The translations under genes and the position numbers were made by a program. From contig NZ_CP020562.1 in the NCBI RefSeq assembly GCF_002082565.1, forward strand, positions 3,472,001 through 3,536,000: DNA of 64,000 bases. The letters are read 5' to 3'. How positions within the stretch are numbered: the first letter of the stretch is position 1; each line of letters starts with the position of its first letter. Under the pieces are notes generated by a model. It did not search any database. It had not been told where the DNA came from and saw nothing but the letters and a program-made list of their open reading frames with translations. Shown here piece by piece: positions 15,662-24,158 of this stretch. The stretch is from Halomonas sp. GT (GTDB lineage: Bacteria; Pseudomonadota; Gammaproteobacteria; Pseudomonadales; Halomonadaceae).

Positions 15662-17122
15662 TTACGCTGGCCCAATCACATGCTTCACTTCCAGGTAGGC
15701 ACTTAGCCCCCAGGGGCCGAGCTCACGCCCAATGCCGCTGCGCTTGAAGCCGCCCCAGGCGGTTTCAGGCAGCACCAGTTGCTCACTGTTGTACCAAATG
15801 CTACCGGCTTTTAGCTGGCGACCAATGCGTTTTGCCCGCTCAGGGTCACCGCTAATCACCGTCGCAGCTAATCCATAAGCGCTATCGTTGGCGAGTTTAA
15901 TCGCCTCTTCTTCGCTGGTAATGCTGCGTGCGCAGAGCACTGGGCCGAAAATCTCCTCTTGCCACAAGCGGCTTTCCAGCGGAACATCGCGGTAAAGCGT
16001 CGGCGCTAAAAAGTAGCCCTGCGTGGGTAACGTGCGATGGGTAATATCGCGCACTGCCGTTAGGCCTTCTTGTTCTGCCAAGTCTAAATAGCGCTGTACC
16101 GCATCGCGCTGCTTAGCGCTGGTCAACGGCCCTAAGTCGGTACCTTCGGCGAGTGGGTCACCTAAGGTTAGCGCATCCATCCGCTCAGCTAGGGCGAGAT
16201 AGAGTGCTTCTGCCACGCTTTCATGCACCAGTAAACGCGAAGTCGCTGAACAGATTTGCCCGGCATTGAAGTAGATACCCGCCATTACCCAGTCGGCGGC
16301 TTGAGATGGGTCGGCGTCTTCCATTACCAGGATCGGCGATTTTCCACCTAGCTCTAGGGAGACACTGGCAGTGCGAACGGCAGCAGCTTGCATGACGGCT
16401 TCGCCGACTCGGTTACTGCCCGTAAAAGAGATTTTATCTACACCTGGGTGATTGGTTAGCGGTGCGCCAATGCCCTCGCCATCGCCGTTAAGCAGGTTCA
16501 GTACACCGGCTGGCAGACCAATTTCCAGGGCAATTTCTGCCAGTGCCAACTCGGGGAGCGGCGTCACCTCTGACGGTTTGAGCACTGCGGTACAGCCTGC
16601 CGCCAACGCGGGCGCCAGTTTCCAGGCGCTTGTCACCAGCGGGAAGTTCCAGGGCGCAATCAGCCCAACGACACCCACCGGGTCATGATACGTACGTGCC
16701 TCAACGCCCTCCATTTCCACACTAATCAACTCGCCTTGGCGGGCATCCAGTGCTTTGGCCTGCTTGGCGTAATAGCGATAACAGGCAATCGCATCGTCCA
16801 GGTCTATGCCTGCTTCAGCTAGCGGTTTACCGTTATTAGTGGCTGACAGAGTGATTAGCGCTTCTCGGCGGGCCTCCAACGCATCGGCAAAGCTATCTAG
16901 GTACTTTGCACGCGCAGCTCCACCCAGCGCTTGCCAAGCAGGTTGTGCTTGCTGAGCGGCTTTAACGGCAGCGTCGACATCTGCCGCGTCCCCCGCCGTG
17001 ACCTGAGCAATGCGCTCTTCGCGATAAGGGTTCATCACATCGAGCATGCGCGTGCCTGCTGAGGCAACCCATTGGTTGCTGATGAACTGCTGATTGATAA
17101 ATTGCTGGTTGATTAACGGCAT
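15662..17122 (-). CDS. NAD(P)-dependent aldehyde dehydrogenase, probably 4-guanidinobutyraldehyde (KauB-like)
   Basis: A 486-residue aldehyde dehydrogenase. The catalytic Glu is in 'SLELGGKSP' and the Cys in 'FNAGQICSATSRL'; the cofactor-binding 'FTGSNRVGEAV' and the C-terminal 'GGFKRSGIGRELG' are typical of betaine/gamma-aminobutyraldehyde-type enzymes. As the last gene of the operon after the ThDP decarboxylase (start one base after that gene's stop), it most plausibly oxidises 4-guanidinobutyraldehyde to 4-guanidinobutyrate, as KauB does in Pseudomonas. That substrate is inferred from context. The N-terminus carries a small in-frame duplication (INQQF twice). Confidence 0.85.
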   Translation of the reverse strand: MPLINQQFINQQFISNQWVASAGTRMLDVMNPYREERIAQVTAGDAADVDAAVKAAQQAQPAWQALGGAARAKYLDSFADALEARREALITLSATNNGKPLAEAGIDLDDAIACYRYYAKQAKALDARQGELISVEMEGVEARTYHDPVGVVGLIAPWNFPLVTSAWKLAPALAAGCTAVLKPSEVTPLPELALAEIALEIGLPAGVLNLLNGDGEGIGAPLTNHPGVDKISFTGSNRVGEAVMQAAAVRTASVSLELGGKSPILVMEDADPSQAADWVMAGIYFNAGQICSATSRLLVHESVAEALYLALAERMDALTLGDPLAEGTDLGPLTSAKQRDAVQRYLDLAEQEGLTAVRDITHRTLPTQGYFLAPTLYRDVPLESRLWQEEIFGPVLCARSITSEEEAIKLANDSAYGLAATVISGDPERAKRIGRQLKAGSIWYNSEQLVLPETAWGGFKRSGIGRELGPWGLSAYLEVKHVIGPA

Positions 17123-18775
17123 CTACGTATCCTGGTCAGAAATTCTGCACGCACGCTGCCAAGCAGCCGCGTCTATTTCAATGAGTAACGGGCCATTTGA
17201 AACGCGATTAGCGAGTGAGTTTGCAAGCTCCTCAGGGCTTTCAACCCGCACGCTTGGGCAACCAAACCCTTCGGCCAAAGTAAGAAAGTTGGGGGCTTGA
17301 ATATCCACGCCCAAACGCGCCACACCGTTGGCATCCATATAGCGGCGAATTTCTTCATAGCCTGCGTTGTGCCACAGCACAATCACCACCGGCAGGCGTT
17401 CCTCCACCGCGGTAGCAAGCTCAGAAAGGGTGAACATCACCCCGCCATCACCAACCAGCGCCACCACGGGTAGATCAGCGCGAGCTAACTGCGCACCTAA
17501 CGCTGCTGGCAGTCCATAGCCCAAAGTGCCGTAGCCAGTAGAAGCATTGAAGTAGCGTCTTGGCGCTGGCTGGCTGACTAGGTGGTTGCCCGCATACACC
17601 GGCGCGGTGGAGTCGCCTACTAAAATCGCCTCGGGCAAGTAGTCTGCTAGGGTTTTATAAAGCGGTACAAAGTCGCTAAAAGCCGGATCGTTAACCAGAT
17701 TCAGTGCGCCCAACGTCATGGTAGTTCGTTCACTACCTTGGCGCTGCAAGGGGTCGGGGAAATGAGCGAGCAGAAGCGCTAGGCTACGCCCAGCATCGCC
17801 CACTAGCCCTAGCGTTGTATGCTGGTTGCGCACCAATTGTTCGGGGTCGAGATCAATACGAATCAGCTTGCCGTTGAGGTGAAAGCCACCGTCAAATACG
17901 ACGTCATAGTCGGTCTCGCCGAGTTCGGTACCCACCGCCAAAATCACATCGGCATCGGCCGCCAGTTCGCGCACCGCTGGCAGCGCGGCATTCGCGCCCA
18001 AATCCAGCGGGTGGTCGCGGCCTAGTAGCCCTTTGGCGTTGATAGTCGTCACCGTGGGGGCATCAAGCCTCTCTACCAGTGCCCGCGCTGCCTCTGGCGC
18101 TGCCACACAGCCCCCTCCCAGAAGCACCAACGGCTGTTTGGCCGCTTTTAATAAACGAGCCGCTTCAGCAAGCCCCTGCGGGTCAGGCGCTGCTCGGTAA
18201 AGCGTTGGCGCTTGCCAACTGGTCGGCACCTTCACCGGCGCATTGAACAGGTCAATCGGAATTTCAATATGCACCGGGCCTGGGCGCGCACCATTGAAGA
18301 TCGCAAAGGCGCGGGCCAGCACGTCTGGTAGCGTATTGGCATCTAATAGCGTGTGGCTAAACCGCGCCACGCCGCTAATCATCTGCTGCTGGCTGGGCAG
18401 CTCGTGCAGCCGACCTTGGCCTAGCCCCAACGTATCTCGACGACTCACACTAGAGATCACCAGCATGGGGATAGAGTCTGCTAATGCTTGGCCCATGGCA
18501 GTGGCAATATTGGTCATTCCTGGGCCAGTGATAATCAGACATACCCCAGGCTGACCGCTGGCGCGGGCATAGCCGTCGGCCATAAACCCTGCACCCTGCT
18601 CATGGCGCGGGGTTATATGCTGCACATCGCTGCCTTCCAGCCCACGATATAGCTCTACCGTATGCACGCCCGGAATACCGAACAGCGTTTGAACTCCATA
18701 GGTTTCGCGCAGCATCCGGATCAACAGTTCGGCACAGGTCATCGTTGAGTGATTGCACATTTCGTCAGCGTTCAT
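17123..18775 (-). CDS. ThDP-dependent 2-oxo-acid decarboxylase, probably 5-guanidino-2-oxopentanoate decarboxylase (AruI-like)
   Basis: A 550-residue enzyme of the acetolactate-synthase/pyruvate-oxidase fold. The N-terminal domain has the catalytic Glu in 'PRHEQGAGFMADGYARAS'. The central domain is followed by the C-terminal ThDP/Mg motif starting 'GDGGVMFTLSELATAV' and ending 'HNAGYEEIRRY'. Its setting between an agmatinase-family ureohydrolase and an aldehyde dehydrogenase matches the arginine transaminase pathway, in which AruI decarboxylates 2-ketoarginine to 4-guanidinobutyraldehyde. A biosynthetic acetolactate synthase is unlikely because no small subunit is present. No transaminase (aruH) lies in the window. 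Confidence 0.75.
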   Translation of the reverse strand: MNADEMCNHSTMTCAELLIRMLRETYGVQTLFGIPGVHTVELYRGLEGSDVQHITPRHEQGAGFMADGYARASGQPGVCLIITGPGMTNIATAMGQALADSIPMLVISSVSRRDTLGLGQGRLHELPSQQQMISGVARFSHTLLDANTLPDVLARAFAIFNGARPGPVHIEIPIDLFNAPVKVPTSWQAPTLYRAAPDPQGLAEAARLLKAAKQPLVLLGGGCVAAPEAARALVERLDAPTVTTINAKGLLGRDHPLDLGANAALPAVRELAADADVILAVGTELGETDYDVVFDGGFHLNGKLIRIDLDPEQLVRNQHTTLGLVGDAGRSLALLLAHFPDPLQRQGSERTTMTLGALNLVNDPAFSDFVPLYKTLADYLPEAILVGDSTAPVYAGNHLVSQPAPRRYFNASTGYGTLGYGLPAALGAQLARADLPVVALVGDGGVMFTLSELATAVEERLPVVIVLWHNAGYEEIRRYMDANGVARLGVDIQAPNFLTLAEGFGCPSVRVESPEELANSLANRVSNGPLLIEIDAAAWQRACRISDQDT

Positions 18776-18786
18776 GACAGGCCCTC

Positions 18787-20169
18787 TCAGAAGAAAAATG
18801 TGTGGGCCATAAAGGCAATAATCGGCAGTGTAATGGCGGTACGTAGTAAGAAAACCACTGCCAGTTCCCAGAACTTGATGGGAATTTTCGACTTGAGTAG
18901 CAGCGCACCGATTTCAGACATGTACACCAGCTGCGTCATAGAGAGGCAGGCGATGACGAAACGGGTCAACTCGCTTTCAATATTCGTCGCTAGCACCGCT
19001 GGCAAGAACATATCGGCAAACCCGACCAACGTCGCTGGAGCAGCCGCTTGTGCTTCAGGGATACGCAGCAACTCAAGCACCGGCACCATGGGGTAAGAGA
19101 GCCAGGTAAACAGCGGAGTAAACTCGGCTAAAATCAGCGCGACAGTGCCGATGGCAAACACCAGTGGCAGCAGTGTCAGGAAGATATCAATTACGTTAAG
19201 TAGCGCTATGCGTCCTAACTCACGTGGCCCAGGCGCACTGCCTGCTCGACGGGTGGCCTGCAAAAGGCTGTAGCGAAACAGTCCCACTTTTTCAGTGCGC
19301 TCTTCGCTCAGTTGGCAGCCCACTGGCTCGTAGTAGTCATCCGATTTACGCGAAAGTGGCGGAATCCGCGATACGATGACCGCAGCGATCAAACCAGACA
19401 CCACTACCGTGAAATAGAATTGTACAAAGAGATGGTTAATATCAACGAAGTTAGTAACCAATAGGCTAAAAGCAATGGAGGCAACAGAGAAGTTGGTCGC
19501 AATGACTGACGCTTCACGGCCGTTGTAGTAACCCTGCTCGTATTGTTGTGCAGTGATCAGAACACCAACTGTTCCCGACCCCATCCAGGATGCCGTCGCA
19601 TCGATAGCACTACGCCCAGGGAGATTAAAAATCACCCGAAACGGCTTGCGGACCATGGTGCCGATAAACTCCATAAAGCCGAATTCGACCAAAAACGGTA
19701 GCAGAATCGCCGCAAAGAAGAAGAACGTCAGTAGCACCGGCGCCAAATCATTGAGCATTACGCCGCCAGTAAACGGTGCCGTTACAAACTCGGGCCCAAA
19801 CTGGAAAAACGTCATGAGGACAAAAATCGCGCCTAATATGCGCATCACTACCCAAATAGCGCCCACATCAAACATATCGTGAAAGGGACCACTTTTTGCC
19901 CAAGCAGGTTTGGCTAACTTGGCGTATAGCGTTACCACCACCGACAGGCAAAGAATGACTACCGCAATGGCAGGTAGCGCTGCCCCTAACAGCGTTTGCA
20001 AACCATCTGCCATCAGGCCCATACCAATGTTAATAGAGTCGCCCACTTGAAAAGGCACTAGGAACAGCAGTACACCGATCAATGATGGAATGAGAAACTT
20101 CAGCAGATGCGCGCGGGGGATCTCCGTCGGAGACGTCGGTTCTTCCGACTTTACTTGAGAGTAAGACAT
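18787..20169 (-). CDS. YjiH family (nucleoside-recognition/Gate-type) membrane protein
   Basis: A 460-residue integral membrane protein of the YjiH family. It has about ten helices and the Gate-type region 'GSGTVGVLITAQQYEQGYYN' plus 'GFADMFLPAVLATNIESELT'. Family members are putative transporters without an established substrate. I take ATG 20169, six bases after AGGTG, rather than a GTG three codons upstream. Lying inside the guanidinobutyrate operon, it may import or export an arginine-derived guanidino compound (inference). Confidence 0.8.
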   Translation of the reverse strand: MSYSQVKSEEPTSPTEIPRAHLLKFLIPSLIGVLLFLVPFQVGDSINIGMGLMADGLQTLLGAALPAIAVVILCLSVVVTLYAKLAKPAWAKSGPFHDMFDVGAIWVVMRILGAIFVLMTFFQFGPEFVTAPFTGGVMLNDLAPVLLTFFFFAAILLPFLVEFGFMEFIGTMVRKPFRVIFNLPGRSAIDATASWMGSGTVGVLITAQQYEQGYYNGREASVIATNFSVASIAFSLLVTNFVDINHLFVQFYFTVVVSGLIAAVIVSRIPPLSRKSDDYYEPVGCQLSEERTEKVGLFRYSLLQATRRAGSAPGPRELGRIALLNVIDIFLTLLPLVFAIGTVALILAEFTPLFTWLSYPMVPVLELLRIPEAQAAAPATLVGFADMFLPAVLATNIESELTRFVIACLSMTQLVYMSEIGALLLKSKIPIKFWELAVVFLLRTAITLPIIAFMAHTFFF

Positions 20170-20217
20170 ACGGTTCACCTATTGGAAGTGATTATTGGAG
20201 GTGGGCTGGCGGCGTCC

Positions 20218-20277
20218 TGGCAGGCAATAAGCAGCCTGCCATTTCTCTGATCAGTAGCGCTTTGTCAGGTAAGCGCT
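20218..20277 (-). other. Two hairpins between the first two genes of the guanidinobutyrate operon
   Basis: A perfect 8-bp stem (TGGCAGGC 20218-20225, GCCTGCCA 20234-20241) is followed by a 7-bp stem (AGCGCTT 20256-20262, AAGCGCT 20271-20277). Neither has a T-run in the direction of the operon, so they are more likely stabilisers or partial attenuators separating expression of the ureohydrolase from the membrane protein. Confidence 0.55.
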
Positions 20278-20305
20278 TTTTATTTGTTAGCTATTTCAGA
20301 GCAGC

Positions 20306-21256
20306 TTAATCACTGTGTTTCACGCCCGGCAGCACGCAGAGCATTTCGTACAGCAGTGTGGCGCCCATCAATGCGGTATTACCGCTGGGATCATAAGGAG
20401 GCGACACTTCCACTAGATCACAGCCGACGATGTTCAACCCTGCCGCACCGCGCACAATTTCTAGCCCTTGCGCTGAGGTCAGTCCGCCCATCTCTACCGT
20501 TCCCGTTCCTGGCGCAACGGAAGGATCCAAGCCATCGATATCGAAGCTGATATAGACAGGCACATCGCCCATCTGCTCGCGCACTTCCTCCATCAAGGGG
20601 GCAAGCGAGCGATACCAGCACTCTTCAGCGGGAACAACGCGGAAACCCTGGCCTCGGCACCAATCAAAATCCTCGGCTGCGTAACCGGTACCACGAAGGC
20701 CGATTTGAACCACCTTGCCGTGGGCTAACAGGCCTTCTTCCTGGGCACGGCGAAACGGCGTGCCATGGGCAATCGGCTCACCGAACATGTGCTCGTTTAC
20801 ATCGGCATGGGCATCAATATGGATCAGCCCCACTGGCCCATGTTTTTTGGCAATGGCACGTAAAATGGGCAGTGTCAGGGTGTGTTCGCCACCCAACGTT
20901 AGCGGAATGCAGTTGTGTTTAAGCACGTCATCATAAAAGGCCGTGATGATGTCGACGCTTTTGGGTAGGTGAAACGTGTTGATGGGCACGTCGCCTATAT
21001 CAGCCACTTGTAAACTTTCAAACGGGGCGGCGCGGGTCGCCATGTTATAGGGTCGAAGCATGCGAGATTCATCGCGAATCTGACGTGGGCCAAGACGCGT
21101 ACCAGGCCGGTTAGACGTACCAATATCCATTGGAATACCGATAAAAGCAGCATCTAAGCCAGCAGCGCTTTCCTGGGTGGGTAACCGCATCATGGTGGCA
21201 GGCCCACCAAAGCGCGGCATGCTATTGCCCCCAAGTGGCTGGTTAAAATCAGACAT
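20306..21256 (-). CDS. gbuA: Agmatinase/guanidinobutyrase family ureohydrolase
   Basis: A 316-residue binuclear manganese ureohydrolase. Metal ligands are visible in 'GGEHTLTLPILR', 'HIDAHADVNEHMFG' and 'SFDIDGLDPSVAPGTGT'. It releases urea from a linear guanidino compound. With a 2-ketoarginine-type decarboxylase and an aldehyde dehydrogenase in the same operon, 4-guanidinobutyrate (giving 4-aminobutyrate plus urea) is the likely substrate; agmatine is the main alternative. ATG 21256 follows AAGGAG; the longer frame to 21370 would run into the sigma-54 promoter. It is the first gene of the operon. Confidence 0.87.
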   Translation of the reverse strand: MSDFNQPLGGNSMPRFGGPATMMRLPTQESAAGLDAAFIGIPMDIGTSNRPGTRLGPRQIRDESRMLRPYNMATRAAPFESLQVADIGDVPINTFHLPKSVDIITAFYDDVLKHNCIPLTLGGEHTLTLPILRAIAKKHGPVGLIHIDAHADVNEHMFGEPIAHGTPFRRAQEEGLLAHGKVVQIGLRGTGYAAEDFDWCRGQGFRVVPAEECWYRSLAPLMEEVREQMGDVPVYISFDIDGLDPSVAPGTGTVEMGGLTSAQGLEIVRGAAGLNIVGCDLVEVSPPYDPSGNTALMGATLLYEMLCVLPGVKHSD

Positions 21257-21317
21257 ACAGATCTCCTTGGCGTTGTTCATGTTGTAGCGCTGTATTGCGT
21301 ACTGATAACAACTACGT

Positions 21318-21333
21318 TGCACAGAACATGCCA
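21318..21333 (-). promoter_or_regulatory. Sigma-54 (-24/-12) promoter of the guanidinobutyrate operon
   Basis: On the minus strand TGGCATGTTCTGTGCA has the invariant GG and GC separated by exactly ten bases, matching TGGCACG-N4-TTGCA. It lies about 62 bases before the first ATG (21256) and downstream of repeated sites. The divergent gene codes for a sigma-54 activator, which supports the call. Confidence 0.82.
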
Positions 21334-21371
21334 AGTCTCTGAACGCCCTAACAATAGGGCTCTCAGTCATT

Positions 21372-21445
21372 ATCGATGCAGTAATGAATCAAAATCACGT
21401 ACACTTAAGTCACCTATGCATCATTGATGCAAAAATGAATCAAAG
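21372..21445. promoter_or_regulatory. Paired upstream activator sites
   Basis: Two copies of AT(C/T)GATGCAN2AATGAATCAAA begin at 21372 and 21423, 51 bp apart (about five helical turns), and match at 19 of 23 bases. The second copy includes a perfect interrupted palindrome TGCATCATTGATGCA (21417-21431). They lie 40-110 bp upstream of the sigma-54 promoter and just before the activator gene, so they are good candidates for its binding sites, serving both activation and autoregulation. Confidence 0.7.
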
Positions 21446-21466
21446 ATTATTCAAGAGACAATCGCT

Positions 21467-22885
21467 GTGAGTGAAATCGATAAGTGCGTGCTAAAAACCA
21501 TTGTGGAAACCGCCAACGATCACTTCTTTATCGTCAGCGGCGAAGGTCGAGTGCTTGATATTAGTCCCGGCGCTGAGGCTGTTTATGGCGCGCCCCGGGA
21601 AGAGTTGCTAGGCAGTAGCGTTTACCAGCTTCAGCAAGCAGGCATCTTGAAGCCATCCATCACCTTAGAAGTGATGCGCACCCACCAGCCAGCCCAACTT
21701 ATGCAGGTAACAGGCACCGGACGCCGTGTGATTGCTGAAGCCTACCCTGTCTTTGTGAATGGAAAATTGGAACGTGTTATTAGCCGTTCCAGAGACTTAA
21801 CCGATTTACAGCTCCTACAAGACGAATATGCACTACTCCAGAAGCGCTTTAGTGAGCACTTAAAACGCAGCCAAGCAGCCCCCGATGCCGAGGAACAGGC
21901 GCTAGACGACGCGCTGGACAACCTGCAGGCGAGAAGCCACGTTATGCGTGAAGTCGCCTTGCTTCTCAAACGGGTCGCACCTTCGGACGCTAATGTATTG
22001 ATGTTGGGAGAGTCGGGCGTGGGTAAAACCGCGTTTGCCAAGCAGCTTCATCGTTGGAGCCAGCGCAGCGATGGCCCCTTTATTGAGGTTAACTGTGCGG
22101 CCATTCCCGAAAATTTATTTGAGTCTGAGATGTTTGGCTATCAACCAGGCGCGTTCAGTGGCGCGGCTCGCCAAGGAAAAGCAGGCTTACTAGAACAAGC
22201 GGAAGGTGGCACGCTGTTTCTTGATGAAATCGGTGAGCTCCCGCTATTAATGCAAACTAAACTGCTAAAAGTTATCCAGGACGGAAGCCTCACCCGGCTA
22301 GGCGATACACGACCGCGTAAAGTGGACTTTCGCTTAGTCGTCGCCACGAATCAGAATTTAGCCAAACAAGTAGAAGCGGGCCTATTTCGTCTGGATCTTT
22401 ACTACCGTCTCAACGTCATACCCGTCACGCTTCCGCCTTTACGAGACCGCCGAGAAGATATTCCTGATCTCGTGGAAGCCTGTTTGGAACGCCTTAACCA
22501 ACGCTATGGGCGGCAAAAAATCCTGGGCAACCCAGTATGGTCAGCGTTAATGGGAAGCGACTGGCCAGGTAACGTCCGCGAGCTTGAAAACTGGCTAGAA
22601 AGAGCTTGGCTATCCAGCCCAACGGATCAAATTGAAGCCCCTAATCCTCATCCTTATACAGAGCAGCCCCCGGCTTATCTAACGAAAGCCTCAACGTCTC
22701 CGTTAGTCGCTGCCTTAGCGCCGGATGAAACCCTAAAGCAGTACCTTGCCAGGCTAGAGCGCGACACACTGGAAGCGTTGAGCAAAACGCTCCCTAGCAC
22801 ATATGCCATCGCTGAGCGGCTGGGTATTAGCCAATCCAGCGTGGTACGCAGGCTGCAACGCTATGGCATTAAAGTCACTAAGTGA
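21467..22885 (+). CDS. PAS-containing sigma-54-dependent activator of the guanidinobutyrate operon
   Basis: A 472-residue enhancer-binding protein. A PAS sensor (about residues 8-110) and a short coiled linker precede the AAA+ domain, with Walker A GESGVGKT (181-188), the sigma-54 contact loop GAFSGA (228-233; the usual form is GAFTGA) and Walker [10 protein letters not shown] Fis-type helix-turn-helix '[20 protein letters not shown]' is at the C-terminus. Translation starts at GTG 21467. Divergent placement from an operon with a sigma-54 promoter makes that operon its target. The signal is probably an arginine-derived ligand bound by PAS (inference). Thr-to-Ser in the GAFTGA loop is tolerated in some activators. 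Confidence 0.87.
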   Translation: MSEIDKCVLKTIVETANDHFFIVSGEGRVLDISPGAEAVYGAPREELLGSSVYQLQQAGILKPSITLEVMRTHQPAQLMQVTGTGRRVIAEAYPVFVNGKLERVISRSRDLTDLQLLQDEYALLQKRFSEHLKRSQAAPDAEEQALDDALDNLQARSHVMREVALLLKRVAPSDANVLMLGESGVGKTAFAKQLHRWSQRSDGPFIEVNCAAIPENLFESEMFGYQPGAFSGAARQGKAGLLEQAEGGTLFLDEIGELPLLMQTKLLKVIQDGSLTRLGDTRPRKVDFRLVVATNQNLAKQVEAGLFRLDLYYRLNVIPVTLPPLRDRREDIPDLVEACLERLNQRYGRQKILGNPVWSALMGSDWPGNVRELENWLERAWLSSPTDQIEAPNPHPYTEQPPAYLTKASTSPLVAALAPDETLKQYLARLERDTLEALSKTLPSTYAIAERLGISQSSVVRRLQRYGIKVTK

Positions 22886-22998
22886 ATTTTCCGCTTGACA
22901 CAACCGCTGTCATCAACCATCCATGTAAGTGTCATACAACGGCAACACCTTCAACACAAGCTAAACAATAACAACCAACAGCCGGTGATGTGTGTGCT

Positions 22999-24129
22999 AT
23001 GTCAAACCAATCGCGTATTCGCCTGGAACGCGTCACTAAACGTTGGGACGTGACCACTGCCGTCGATGACATCTCCTTCGACGTCACGCCTGGGCAATTT
23101 GTCATTTTGCTGGGCCCTTCAGGCTGTGGCAAATCCACCACGCTTCGCATGATTGCGGGCCTGGAAGAGGCCAGCGACGGGCGTATTTATATCGGTGAGC
23201 GCGACGTTACCCGCCTGCCGCCCGGCGACCGTGGGCTGAGCATGGTGTTTCAGTCCTACGCGCTGTTTCCGCATTTGAGCGTTGCCGACAATATCGTTTT
23301 TGGCCTGCGCAGCCGTAAGGTACCCAAAACAGAGCAGCGCGAGCGACTGGCTAAGGTCGCCGAACTGGTTGATTTAACCGATTACCTAGATCGTAAACCT
23401 GCCCAACTTTCTGGCGGCCAACGCCAGCGGGTGGCGCTGGCGCGCTCGATTATTTCCGAACACCCAATCTGCCTGATGGATGAACCGCTATCCAACCTGG
23501 ATGCCCGGCTGCGTAGCGACATGCGCCGGGAAATCAAAGCATTACAGAGCCGCCTGACGATGACGGTTATCTACGTCACCCACGACCAGGTGGAAGCGAT
23601 GAGCATGGGCGATCGTGTCATTCTAATGCAGCACGGCAAAATCGTGCAGGACGGCACCCCAGACGAGCTTTACAACCGCCCCGCTAGTGCTTTTGCCGCC
23701 AGTTTCATTGGCAGCCCCGCCATGAACCTGCTGCCACTAGTGGCCGGTGAAGATGTCGCTGTTATCGAAGGCGAACCAAGTACTCCCGTAGCCCCCTTGG
23801 ATGCCACTGGCGGCCACTTAGGCATCCGCCCGGAAGATATCGAACTGCGCATTGCACCGGGTTCCGGCGTACCCGCTAACGTATTAAGCGAAGAGTATCT
23901 GGGAGCGGACACCATTGCATATGTGGCAGTGGGGTCGCACACCCTACGCGTGCGGCTTAGCGGCAAGCAGGCACTGACAGGTCAGCCATGCAGCCTCTAC
24001 TGGACGTCAGAGAATACACACCTTTTCGATGCCGAAGGCCTACGGCGGGATGACCTGACGCCGCTCCCATTACCTAGCTCATCTCGCAGCGTTCCTCGCC
24101 CACCGGCCGTGGGCTCTTTCCAACACTGA
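22999..24129 (+). CDS. ABC importer ATP-binding protein (MalK/UgpC type)
   Basis: A 376-residue CUT1-type ATPase. Walker A is GPSGCGKST, the signature is LSGGQRQRVALARSI and Walker B is ICLMDEPLSNLD; a C-terminal OB-like (TOBE) regulatory domain follows. It energises the importer encoded by the next three genes. I use ATG 22999 rather than GTG 22990. The substrate is unknown; sugars, polyols and glycerol-3-phosphate are typical for this class. A TTGACA at 22895-22900 may be part of its promoter, but no good -10 pairs with it. Confidence 0.88.
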   Translation: MSNQSRIRLERVTKRWDVTTAVDDISFDVTPGQFVILLGPSGCGKSTTLRMIAGLEEASDGRIYIGERDVTRLPPGDRGLSMVFQSYALFPHLSVADNIVFGLRSRKVPKTEQRERLAKVAELVDLTDYLDRKPAQLSGGQRQRVALARSIISEHPICLMDEPLSNLDARLRSDMRREIKALQSRLTMTVIYVTHDQVEAMSMGDRVILMQHGKIVQDGTPDELYNRPASAFAASFIGSPAMNLLPLVAGEDVAVIEGEPSTPVAPLDATGGHLGIRPEDIELRIAPGSGVPANVLSEEYLGADTIAYVAVGSHTLRVRLSGKQALTGQPCSLYWTSENTHLFDAEGLRRDDLTPLPLPSSSRSVPRPPAVGSFQH

Positions 24130-24158
24130 CAGCAGTATTGACACTTGCGGAGTCTCTT

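Noticed and set aside
17123..18775. Biosynthetic acetolactate synthase large subunit
   Set aside because: No regulatory small-subunit gene follows, and the operon context (ureohydrolase, aldehyde dehydrogenase, sigma-54 control) is catabolic.
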